Shown: positions 1-27,200 of the stretch, in pieces
Numbering within the stretch: position 1 is the stretch's first letter
Layout of the letters: each line of letters starts with the position of its first letter
Assembly: GCA_029721435.1 (NCBI GenBank)
Contig: CM056577.1
Location: 31,278,719 to 31,342,718, forward strand
From: Gymnothorax reevesii
Lineage: Eukaryota > Chordata > Actinopteri > Anguilliformes > Muraenidae
DNA length: 64,000 bases
Direction of reading: 5' to 3'
Made by a program: the position numbers and the translations under genes
Notes under the pieces: generated by a model
Database searches by the model: none
The model's input: the letters and a program-made list of their open reading frames with translations, nothing else
Told to the model about the DNA's origin: nothing

Positions 1-359
1 GTGAAAATGCACCCAAGAAACACTTAACGATGGAAAATGAAAGAACAAAAAAGCAAAGAAAAAAATATGCATCATGGTGGCTTCATGATTCATTTTTACT
101 TAATTTCTACGAAAACCACCCTTGAGAATGTAATCCTTGTGATTAAATGGCCTATGCCTATATGGATAGATATATATAACCTAAGGTCATGTGACAATTT
201 GACTTTATCATTTGACCCGTTCTAATTACTTAGGGACAGTGTGCAGCCGCAGTATAGCACCTGGGGACCAACTCCAGTGCTAAAGCCCGAGCCTTCGTCA
301 AGGCCAGTGGCGGGTGTGTTTCTTATAATGTGAATCTTCTAAAGCCATGCTATCTCCAC

Positions 360-556
360 TGCAGCCATCCATCCATTATCTAACCTGTTTATTCCTCTCT
401 CATACATTTTTTGCACTGTGAGAGGAAAATTAACTACCCTTAGAAAACCAATGGTAACACAGGGAGAACTTGCAAACTCCACAAAGTCCTGGCCAGATTG
501 AAACCCACAACATTCTTGCCGAAGCAGCAGTTCTCTACCCGCTGCAGCCCACATTT
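360..556 (+). repeat. SINE-like interspersed repeat, degenerate
   Basis: It contains ccatccatccattatctaacc, then gagaacttgcaaactccaca and a tail ctacccgctgcagccca. This layout is a familiar fish interspersed repeat whose better copy is at 2225-2400. Divergence suggests an old insertion. Confidence 0.5.
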
Positions 557-883
557 TGAAAGCTCAAAACTAAAAGTGCGCACGCGTCACTCTTCGATGC
601 TCCAAATATAGAGATTTAGCAATGCTAACAGCACTAGCATGCTGGGGCCCACTGCTGTACAGGGTAACTTTAGCATCCCGTAGCCACAGGGAGCCAGTCT
701 ACAACAGATGGTCCGCCCCAGCACAGTCTTCTGAATTAACCTCTGTGTCTGTTATATCACGCCATTCATTCAGCTCACAGCAGAGCCTGCGTGAACACAA
801 TAACTGCAAAATTACAGCCCTTCTTGTATCGGCGCCCAGCGACTGAGATGAGTAGCTCTTTGAACCAGTACTACTAAGGCTGA

Positions 884-911
884 TAAACACTCAGTTCGAG
901 CGAAACGTTGC
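884..911 (+). other. degenerate hammerhead-like core
   Basis: CTGATAA (880-886), a CTC/GAG stem and GAAAC (902-906) follow the same order as the hammerhead at 27462, but G8 of the core is changed and no cleavage site is evident. A relic at most. Confidence 0.25.
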
Positions 912-942
912 AGAGTAATTTTAGAAATCTAAGGGCACTGAA

Positions 943-1042
943 TGACATGTTTTTAGGATTCCATATTTTTGCGTATTGGGGAGAGAGGAACAAGCAGCTC
1001 TGGTGCACCAAACGCTTTATTTCTGTGGCATTGATTTGTTGT
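943..1042 (+). repeat. dispersed repeat, copy A (partner at 3569-3670)
   Basis: About 100 bp from ttttaggattccat through gcagctctggt to gcattgatttgttg shares long identical blocks with 3569-3670 (gggattccat, gcagctctggt, gcattgattt). Family unknown. Confidence 0.6.
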
Positions 1043-2224
1043 CATACGGGACGGATATTGCTTCCTGTAGCCACACTGAGAGGGGGGAGGATTTTTGATG
1101 GCAATTGACAGCGATCCTTAGAACGTGTGGATGGATTAACCGTCTTGGGCTCCGTCAGATCCCATTTGACATTTGTGTGGGAGGAAAACTCATTCAAGTT
1201 TTTAACCCATTAAGACCTTAGTCGTGCCCTCTAAAAAGCAGTCTATAACCTAAAGTATCATTTGAAATCAATCTCCAAACACCTGAGGGTTTTCAGAAAC
1301 TTGACAGGATCCTGAACATTCACTAAAAGCTTTATTTGAGAGCTTAAATTTTTGGCTTTCATTGGAAATTACTGTCTCTGCCCCAATCCCATTATGCATT
1401 TTGCCTTTGGTCCTTTTTCTTTAGCGAATCACAATGCACTTCATCGGTCTTGTGTCTTGAAAAGGATGGCATCATCTAAAATGCGCTCATGCCGCATCTG
1501 GTCTTAAAGGGAGAAGCATGCAGATTTTGCATCAGGTCTTCAAGGGTTGATTGAGCATTTTGAGTTCTTCTGATGAAGAGTAATGCTGTCGAAACATTAG
1601 CCATCAATTTGAAAATAAATACCATCATTTTATCTCCTAACGCTAAGTTCCTAGCATTACATATGCTGAGTTTTTTGACAGACATTTCTCTCTGGAGATT
1701 CACAGTACTTTAAAAGAAGAAGGAAATGTTAAGTAATGGATCAGCTATTGATTAGTGCCTCTCTCTTTGATTTGTGCCTTGCTCGGACGTGGATCTGGCT
1801 GGTGCTGCTCTGCGTTAGCAAGCGGATTCTCTCTCGGCCAAAGCTGGCTAGCAAGGCTCCCACATGTGCAGAGTCAGTGAAAAGGATTTGCTGACTTAAA
1901 TCCCTCTTTACGCAGAGTGTTCTGTAACCCCAGGTGCAGATGGTTTGTAAAAAAATCCTAAACTTAGTTCTGCATAATGTACAATGTACTACCGTTTGGT
2001 CATAAATAACATAAAAGCTACAATACTGCCAATAAGTGCCAGTAAGGATCGAGCCAATTAAGCGCACAGTGTTTGTTAATCTTGTGTGGGGTGACACAAT
2101 TAGTCCTATGCAAATCTCTCCAACAAAATAATGTACTCTTTGTATCTCAGTTTACACTGAGTGAGTGGCAGGATTACACTGTGGACAGTTCTAGAACACT
2201 CTGTACTCATACCAATGGGGAATT

Positions 2225-2400
2225 AGAGTCTCTAATTAGCCTGACATGTATGTCTTGGACTGTGGGAGGAAACCGGAGTACCGTAGGGATACCCAAGCAA
2301 ACGCAGGGAGAACATGCAAACTCCACACAGAAGGGCCTCAGGCCGGATTCCACTTACCTCAGCCGTCTTGTGGGCAGGTGTCAGTGCCACTCACTGAACA
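2225..2400 (+). repeat. SINE-like interspersed repeat
   Basis: It contains the recognisable core cttggactgtgggaggaaac followed by gggagaacatgcaaactcca, a combination found in a very abundant ray-finned fish repeat (family recognised by pattern, name not certain). Confidence 0.6.
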
Positions 2401-2501
2401 CAGTAATTTCGCAAAATTGCCAAACTAGAAGCAGTTTGTTTTAAGATATATGCCGCATGCCATTGTCATGTAATTTCTGCTATTTCAGGAACACCCAGCG
2501 C

Positions 2502-2508
<7 letters not shown>

Positions 2509-2544
<36 letters not shown>
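2509..2544. repeat. (TA)n microsatellite
   Basis: About 18 uninterrupted TA dinucleotides, followed by a short interrupted continuation to about 2560. Confidence 0.97.
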
Positions 2545-2548
<4 letters not shown>

Positions 2549-2858
2549 CAGTATATATATTTCCTGAGTCAAAAAAGAAACTTCACACTCATAAATTTGT
2601 AAATATTTTCTTGAAACTTTTAATAAAAGAGTTTTTTATCACTAGGGGTAAATGCGTTGTCAAAGACATCATGACACTCATCAACTCCGACGTGCACAGG
2701 TACGTAGCATGTGCGAGCGTACTTTAAGCTAAAACCACGTTTTCTTTTGTTTCTGGTCATGTAACCATATGAGAGATGTGCAACTGAGCTCATGTTAGCA
2801 TGTTAGAGTGACATCTCGGAAAAACAAGTTTTTACAGTTAATTATTCGTTGATTTTCA

Positions 2859-3177
2859 ATGCCATGGCTGTCTAACATTCAGCGTGAACGTGCCATTGGC
2901 ATGCTGAATACGGAAACGCCCGTCACTGACGTTGCAAGGGTTTTGGGATGCAGTCGACGGACTATTCATGATCTACGGACACGTCTCCAACAAACTGGCG
3001 CTACAGCTGACAGACCTCGTTCTGGTAGCCCACGTGTGACGTCAAAAGCAGAAGACCGACAAATTGTCTTACGTCATTTGAATAATCGATTTGTCACTGC
3101 AACGTCCACTAGGAATGAATTGTTCAGAGGTCGTGTGACTGCCCAAACCATAAGTGATCGCCTGCGCACTGCTCTTA
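2859..3177 (+). pseudogene. Tc1-like transposase, N-terminal fragment
   Basis: The frame from 2859 reads MPWLSNIQRERAIGMLNT, a helix-turn-helix (DVARVLGCSRRTIHDL), then DRPRSGSPRVTSKAEDR and LNNRFVTA, the DNA-binding half of a Tc1-type transposase (GRPR motif degraded to GSPR). Similarity stops after about 105 residues; no DDE catalytic domain follows. It is related to the intact copy at 32623-33636 but of a different subfamily. Confidence 0.85.
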
Positions 3178-3276
3178 TTCAAGTTGTAACTTACCATCTT
3201 TACTCTTGTACATTTCCGTAGCATTTCCAGTGGAACTGGTTACATTATGGACATTATTTTTATGATACGCCATCTA

Positions 3277-3330
3277 TACAGGTGCTGGTCAACGAATTAG
3301 AATAATTTGAAATAGTGCAATCGTAAAATT
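3277..3330 (+). repeat. Tc1-type terminal inverted repeat fragment
   Basis: acaggtgctggtcaacgaat followed by tagaataatttgaaa resembles the start of a widespread vertebrate Tc1-family terminal repeat (CAGGTGCTGGTCA...). No partner end was seen. Confidence 0.4.
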
Positions 3331-3568
3331 TTTAAATGCATTTTTTGTGCAGAAAGCAAATCAGGTGTTCACCGCGCCTGTCCTACTTGTTAGAGTATTC
3401 ACAGAACTCGCTACCTGTAAAAAATTTGCTCAGCTGAGCTTTCCAAAAGGCCCATTTAGGCCATTTAACTGTGACACTGTTGTTCCCTGCAAGGGCACCA
3501 AAAGTTGGGCAGTAGTAAGAGTGGCTGGTGTAATCCCATTGCAAGATAATGGTTTTGAATTACGAGGT

Positions 3569-3670
3569 CTGCTGTTTCTGGGATTCCATGTTGTTGCGTA
3601 TCAGGGAGAAAGAAACACGCAGCTCTGGTTCGTCAAACACTTCATTTGCGAGGCATTGATTTGCTATTGT
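3569..3670 (+). repeat. dispersed repeat, copy B (partner at 943-1042)
   Basis: Direct-orientation copy of the 943-1042 segment about 2.6 kb away. Both lie in the putative ankh intron. Confidence 0.6.
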
Positions 3671-5255
3671 TTTATTGTTTATTGTTTTAGCAGAGACCTG
3701 CTGGCCCAACTACTTTGATGCAGTCATTCCTGTAAATTTCTCAATCTTATCTCTCAAATGAACTTCACAGTCTTTAAAACCTCTTAACTGTCACCTGCAT
3801 TTTCTCACATTTGGGCCAGATTGGTATACCACATTTTAAATACTCACTGCTCCCACATACAGTGGTTCTGTAGTCTCACTGGAAAGATAAGACATAGAGA
3901 TTTTCAATGAAATGCATCATATAATGTTGTGACTTACTGTCAGAGAGTAATTGAGACTAGAATAAAGTCTGCACAGGTTCTTAGATTTCAAACCAGACCA
4001 AATGGAACAGATAATACATGGTTTGACCGTCACAACACAACTTTGATGATAAGGACTGGCAAGTTTCATTGCACTCAAGTTTGTGGTGTCTATGTTGAAA
4101 TTGATTTATTGCATTTGTTATGACTGACGTAGGGCAAAAAGGTGGGTAGAAATGAAATCCTGAGCCTTCTAATGATATAACATTTGCCTGGATTGGTTGA
4201 GGATTTAAGTCAAAGTTTACAAATGAAGGATTCAAAATTTGTTTGATTCCATAGGGCCCTATTAAGGCCCAGTAACAGTCTACTAGTTAAAGCCTTAAAA
4301 TCCTCAGTTCCATCAGTTTATCTGCTGGTCCTTAGCAATTCTGTTGACCACTGTGTCGAGCCATTTAATGCATGTGTAAAGAAAATCTATCCTTTCAATG
4401 CTACCGTGTTCTTAATATTGTGCTTTCCAACTTATGACACATCATTTATCACAAAAAAGGATTAAAAAAAAACTCTTTGCCGGACAGGTTGTGAAAACAT
4501 CTGTCTGGCTGTGAACAAGACACATCAGTCTTTGCAGAGGACAGTGACTCAGCCTTTTATTGTCATTTATTTATTACATTTTCTTGCTCATTACCAGAGG
4601 GCATTTATGTATTCCTCTGTTCTCTGTCCTTCCATAGTCTGTTTTGAGTGCTTGAAGGCTTCATCCTGCCTTACATAACCTGTGTCACAGCACTTTCATA
4701 GGGAAATGCTGTGTGCACTTGCTCCTCAAGTTATTGAGATGACCAGCCTCTGATTTGATGATGTGGGCTTACAATTATCAACCTCCGTCATTCTAAGCCT
4801 TGGAAACAGTGAACAGATCATTTATTTTAATTAGGTTTTTACCGCAATATAACATTTCTGTAAAAAGTAGACAAAATGGGGTTACTTTATTTTGCTGGAT
4901 TACACAGTCAGGTGGGATGACTTCCCTAGTTGAATTGAAGAGCTGCTTTGTGAACTTTTGTCAATGTACCAGATTTGATACGGGCTCACGATACTCTTAT
5001 TATCCATAATGACAAACCGCCATTTTAACTTGTGTCTCACCCCGAAGTTATATGGTTACTCAATGAGCAGACCCCACTGATGTTCATAATAAATTAATAC
5101 ATTTCAGTGAAGAGTTGCTGATCTGGGATCAGCTTTGACCTCAGATAATCATTGACAAGCTTCGGATGTGTAACAACAGAAACTATTCCCAGATCAGCAC
5201 CTCAGTGATGAGGATGTCCTGGAGTTTGTGTGTTAGTTTAGTGACTGCCGGCCCC

Positions 5256-21370
<16,115 letters not shown>

Positions 21371-22777
21371 AGGACGGACTCGGGACAGGACGAACATGAG
21401 AGAGAGACGGAACGAGAGGAGAGGAGAGGGGAGCACGCTGTTTTTGCTTACTCTGGTGTTTTTAAAATCCTTTGCGGCCCCCTTTCGACACCGATTCCAC
21501 CCCCCTTGTCTGCCCGCCAAACGTTAGCTGTGGCACCAATTCATCTTCAAGAGAAACAGAGCTGATATCAGAGGAGAGAGCAGAGAGAGGACCTGCATGC
21601 GCAGGCGGCAGGCACACGCCAGTCACGAGCAAATATACCCTCTTTAATGATGGCAATATTGAGGTATATCACACGCGCACACACATCCATCCAGTTTCCA
21701 CCTGGTAGCTGCTGACGCTGGACAGTTAAGACGCCAATTCGTACCAAAGCAACGTCGCGCATCGACTTTTTCCTGTTTCCACTGAACTTTTTTTCCTGCT
21801 ACCGTCCGTATCATTCACAAACTTTAAAGAAAAAAGAAGAGAGGACATTTACTATATCTTTTTTTCCATCGCTTTGAAAATGCTCTTTTTCCATTTGAAT
21901 GTACCGAGGATCACAGTTGAGAGGGGGAAGGGGAGGGAAAACGAGAGAGAGAGAGAGCGAGAGTGAGCGAACGTCACCGGGCCGTGTACTGATGTGCTGT
22001 TGGGCTCATGTTGACCAGCTAAGCTTTCTTTAGTTCCAAAATGAAATATGCTTTTGCTTTTACATATTGTTGGCACGGTGGCTGAAATGAGAGAATGCAG
22101 TATCTATATCCACAGATTTCTATTTAAGTTGACTATTCGATAGAGATGTGTTTAATGACGTGCGAGTGGCATTTAAAAGAATTATTTTTTTATTGCATTG
22201 TGTAATAGGTCTACATACAGTATATTGACACCTGTTGGCCGGGGTGACACATTGCATTATCCATACCGCCAGAAATGGGACTCGTGTATTGGGTGGTCAA
22301 GGAACGGGCCGCGGGCCGTTTTCAACGACCCTTGCCTCCGAGCTGTTTTCCTGTCGGATTTCTCCGGGCATTTCTCTTTTTGATCTCAGGATGTTAACCT
22401 TCGTTGACGCGCTCGGCTGTGTCGATTCGTTACCGACTCCAAAGCTCCTCCAGCGGCAGCCATCTTGACAGTATAACATGCACAACCATTGGAAGGTGTC
22501 CCGAGCCTCTGTACATTAACACTGACTGTGGCGCACAGTCTATTCTCTTGCCAAGGGCAATTTTGTATTGTGACTGCTAATATTAAGGCCAGTAAACCCC
22601 TGGCTTGTAAAATGTTACTTCTGGTATATTACTGTTGATGAAAAACTAAGGGACAGAGCTTAAGTATTCTTCTGTGATATTAAAGGGTGATTCAGTGGTT
22701 AAAATCTGACTGGAGTTCGTTCATTCATTTTTGTTAACAGTGGAAAGACAGGACAAAAAAATAAAGGCCAAAATAAA
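21371..22777 (+). other. ankh: ankh 3' UTR (extent inferred)
   Basis: Sequence after the ankh stop begins with purine-rich GAGAGA/GAGGA runs and continues without coding resemblance. The 3' end is placed by candidate polyadenylation signals at 22679, 22760 and 22772; an earlier end is possible. A short GAGAGA tract lies at 21942-21965. Confidence 0.6.
22760..22777 (+). terminator. ankh candidate polyadenylation signals
   Basis: Two AATAAA hexamers lie at 22760-22765 and 22772-22777, with an ATTAAA upstream at 22679-22684. They are the first canonical cluster after the ankh stop codon and sit about 1.3 kb before the otulin stop on the opposite strand. Usage is inferred, not shown. Confidence 0.5.
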
Positions 22778-24071
22778 GTTTGTTTCCCTTTGTGGACCTG
22801 AAGACACTGAACATTCACTGGAGGATGCGTGCAGCACATAGTCCTTAAGTCTCACAGGCCCTTGTCTCATAGGATCTGAGAGATATCAGGCTTCGTTTGA
22901 TTCCTGTGTGGAAAAAATCTCCGTTTAAAATTGAATGTAGTGCTGGACTGGGCATAATATCAAACTGCAAACTACTTTTCTTTCATATTCATCCAATGAA
23001 TGGTTTAAGTTATAAAGCCCATCCTGCCATCAATGAGACAGTCCGCACTGCCACAAAAGAATGTTCATCTACTTAATAAAAAAAGATAAAGAATGAACAA
23101 TTTACTCTGGAGGCATGGAAAATTCAATACGCTTGGAGTTATTCCTTCTCTTTCCATCATGATAAACTCAATATTACGCAATATATTTTAAAATGTGTAA
23201 CCCTAGTCAATTCCAGCAGACACAATGTATATCGTGCAGTAGCACGCAGGGGAAAACATTCACTGAGCAAGCATAAAGGACATTTCGCCACCACGGTATA
23301 GTTTTGAAATAGAAGGAACACGTACGCAGTCGCATAAGAAAGCACGAGGAAGAATGAGTGGGTCCAATTAAGTGCCCGTTACAGGTAAGTGCTTTATAAG
23401 GCAACAGAGGTGCACACATTTTTACCATGGCAGTATTTTTTACGGATGTCCAAAAAAAAAAAAAAAAAAAAAACTTTTTTCCAACCAGCCTGCAACGAGG
23501 CCACCGATATCCTCTAATCCCCCTCTAACAAGGGGGTAAATTGCTGGGATGAACCGGAAAATCTCCTTCTGTCTGAAGAGCCAGGAAAACTTCTCTTGCT
23601 TCCCGCTGATTGCCAACTTCAATTTTTTGCTTTTTTTTTTTTTTTTTGAAAGAATTCATTCAAACATGTCAATCTCAAGACACTGATTAAAATGTGGGGA
23701 AAAAAATGGCAGGCTCCACCAAACTGAAAAACAAAATAATAGCCCTGGAAAAACAATTTTAAATGCATCCGAAAATACTTATATCTAAGAAACTCAATTT
23801 ACATACACTGATTCCAGTCTGCATTACATAGAATACAAAAATTACAAATAAATAATGAAAGATTCCCATCTTGCATTGTAGCTTCTCGGGGCTACAAAGA
23901 GGTCCCCACCTTCTGTCCGCGACCATGTGAAATTAGGACCGGAAGACAGTCATTCATCTATAACATCTACATTCGTTAGGATATCTTTCACCCCATTGGC
24001 TGGATTCAGCAATCCATCTAGTCCCTGGGCTGGTGCTCCACCTGTGCTATTCATATTCTATTCAGCGGATC
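22778..24071. other. region between the convergent ankh and otulin ends
   Basis: This contains the presumed otulin 3' UTR on the minus strand and the intergenic gap. Homopolymers of about 23 A (23451-23473) and about 16 T (23632-23647) are present. No canonical AATAAA was found on the minus strand close to the stop, so the otulin 3' end is unresolved. Confidence 0.5.
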
Positions 24072-24287
24072 TCAGCACCGTGTGCAGAATTCTGAGACTT
24101 GTAGTCCGTCAGCCTCGGACACAGGAACGTTGTAATGGCGGTCATCCTCAGTTACGAGGCACACACTGGGCCAGTCCTTCCGATGGTCATCAGGATAGTA
24201 GGTGATAAACTCCTCTGTGTCGAACTTGTAGAGGCGGTAGACTTTGATGGTATGCTGTAGAGCATATCCCAAGAGGAACATCTCCAC
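24072..24287 (-). CDS. otulin: otulin exon 9 (catalytic His/Asn, stop)
   Basis: The acceptor is cactcctgcag|GTGGAG. The exon reads [49 protein letters not shown] and then a divergent tail ending FCTRC. His and Asn of the triad are present. The mammalian C-terminal PDZ ligand (ETSL), which binds SNX27, is not visible here. Confidence 0.94.
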   Translation of the reverse strand: MEMFLLGYALQHTIKVYRLYKFDTEEFITYYPDDHRKDWPSVCLVTEDDRHYNVPVSEADGLQVSEFCTRC

Positions 24288-27200
24288 CTGCAGGAGTGGA
24301 TGATCAATAGCAGTCAGGACCAACTGCAAAGACAGTTTATATAAAAAATAAATAAATAAATAACTAAGGGACGGACACACAAAATCAGCTTTGGGGGCTC
24401 ATTCGGGATCAACAAACCAGGTCTTTTCAAACCAAGTTTGCTGAGATGAAACTGACCGAGCAGATGACAAACGCCCCCTCAAAACATGATGCAGTGATTA
24501 GGGAGGGAGGGAACAGCGTTATTTGAGGGGTCATGAATACAAGCTTCCCCACCAAAAGAAATTCCCTCCTGTCGTTATGCACCCACAATTCAAAGGGAAT
24601 GCATTTGGCAGCAAGAGCATAGCTGGTATAACAGCGAGCAACTTTGCTCAGAATTCACTCTCCAGTCTAACCCATTAACTACAATTGAAGCAATATATAG
24701 TTATAATTGTGCATCCAGGCATAAACTGCATGTGTTTAATTGTTCAAATGCATTAATCATGAATCAAGCCTGCAAAACGAAACATTAACTGAGCATAAAA
24801 CAAATTTGGCATTAAAGGGAGACTAATTTTAAGTGGGAGCTTTGAGCTAACAGACTAAAATGGCCAAAACACCACAGTGCTTACTTTCATAAATACACAA
24901 TACACTAAAGTTTCACTTTCTCATTCAAGGTCATTTTCAGACATCAATTTCAGAAATGAGCGTATAGCAACAAGAAAAATTTAACTACAGTGTTTTTAAT
25001 CATAAAAAACAAATGTTTCCCCCACCCCCCAGAAACCCTTAAATAACAAAAAGCACAGATCAGTAACCAATCAATGCACCTACATAATTTGGTAAAGGAC
25101 TACTGAGTGGTTTCTGTGCAATGTTCGGAAAACACTTCGGGAATGCCGACAAAGATCAGAACTGAGCCAAGAACATTATTGTCCCTCCCTCCCCCCTCCC
25201 GCCTTCCTGGGGGAAGACATAATGAGAAAAAAAAATTGATGAGGTAAAATATTAAATACCTGGCCCAGAACAATCTTCACTTTAATACAGGTCAAAGACA
25301 ATTACCAAATTTCCGCTTTTTTTTCTTTTGATTTCTCATTCGCCACACCATTTAAGATCCAGGTTTGAAATGTACACCTGGTTTTCCGCGATACCACAAT
25401 TCGGCAGGCGAGGTGCTCACCTGCTCCAGGCCGCCGCTGCTGCCTACGTGCCGGAGGTGATTGACGAGCAGGTCGCGGGGGCAGGAGGAGGAGTCCCGGG
25501 CGAACAGGAGCCAACAGAAGACGGGCACGTCGGCGTCGTCCTGCATAAGGGCGTGCAGCTGTACCGCCGTGCGGAGCATCAGGAGCTTCATCGCCTCCAG
25601 CAGCCCGTACTCCTCTTCCTCGCCTTGAAACACCTCTGCACACACGGCCTGCCTCTCCTGGGAACTGCCCGCCCGGGCTACTGCCTCCCACTGTGTGAGA
25701 GAAACCATCGGCGATAAACTACAAACACTGCGGACCCGTTAGCTATAAAGAGAACAGAACAAGTAGCTGATACGTCAGCCATTGACTTTCCCCTGGGCCT
25801 GGTGCATTAGGGTGTCCAAACAGCATTAAGTTGTCTGCAGCAGTCTTCATACATCGCAGGATGCATCAGAGAGTTATGTAACTCCTCTTAACTCCAATCA
25901 CAATTTGACTTCTTTCCAGGACCATACAGGATTCAAAATTTGCATGTTTAAAATACCATATAAGTAACTGGTTTGTATCGATCCAAGATTGCATCTTTTG
26001 CGGTGTCACGCCTGGTCTTAGAAAAAACCAGAATTTCTGCCTCAATTACATTAACAGGCAACAATTCCACTCAGAAGATAATTGAGGATATCTTCATAAT
26101 CATTTCAAAAAGGCCTCACTGTGAGGCTATCAGTACAACAGAGGGGTCTCCCAGTGATTGAGAAAAATGGTAGGGGGGAAAGGTTACCCTAGTCCTGAGG
26201 CGCCCCATGAAGTGTTTCAGCTGCTTGATGACGCCCTCTGGTGTTCGCTCCTCACCTCGCTCCATGGGAAAGTGCCACTGACCACTCAGATCATCCTTCA
26301 GCAGCTGCTGTGGCCACTGTGGGAATGACACCAACAGGAGAGCTGTAGCACAGCAAGCAAACAGTCTTGCATTTTACTACTGTTACAGCTCTCGTTGTGA
26401 CCGGTTGGTCTCACAACAATTTAATCAACTCAAACTGGAGTGCAGTTATACTGGTAAAAAGCAAATCTCTCCCTCAAACCACCCTACCCAAATTTCCATG
26501 AGCCTGTAAATAGCCAAAGGCAGGATAATAGTGGCTGATCAATGCACCTACAAAATTTGGTGAATAAATATTGAACAGTGTCTGAGCTCAAGCCTGGAGA
26601 CACTCGGGGAATGCCAATGAGGACAGCAGCGGGAACCAAGCCAAAAACAATGCCTCCGCCTCCCCAGGAGGGAAGAGATGATGCACACAATACCGATGCA
26701 GTCTACGTAAAACACTTGTTCTACCATAGATAAATACACATAGTGCCATGCACACAAACAGGTATACGCATATTCAATGTGACGGGTGAAAACACAAATG
26801 CAAGATAGCGTTAAGAGAGAAGGATATTTAGCGCTCATGGGATAAAAAATCTATAGGTTGAAAGAATAAATCTGGTGCTCTTGGAAAAGTGGGACGAGAG
26901 GACAACCAAAAATAGTCGGTCTTCCAGGCACTCGGGGAAAAAAGTAGAGTCTAAACGAAGCCCAAGATAAAAGGCCTTTATTAAAGCATGGCTGAAAAAA
27001 AATAAATGACAAGAGGTATCAATATTATGGGAACAGTAACAAGTATAAAAACAAATGCAAATACATTTTTCGGTATTCGCCTCATTATTCTGGTGTTAAT
27101 GATTTTTCTACTTAATTTGATCCTTCTGTATTTATATTGATACTTCCAGAACCTGTTCTATATTGATACCTCTTGCCATTTATTTTTCCAATATCGCCTT

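Larger units (their letters stand above)
1..5255 (+). other. probable ankh intron, 5' part; no exon recognised
   Basis: No ankh exon or other gene is recognisable. The stretch holds SINE-like repeats, a dispersed duplicate pair, a TA microsatellite and a truncated Tc1 transposase fragment (listed separately). From about 3720 to 5255 I see only AT-rich, non-coding sequence. It is called intronic because upstream ankh exons must lie further left on the same strand. Confidence 0.6.

Noticed and set aside
25302..25717. Open frames overlapping otulin exon 8 in other frames
   Set aside because: GC-rich shadow frames; only the frame reading LLFARD matches OTULIN.
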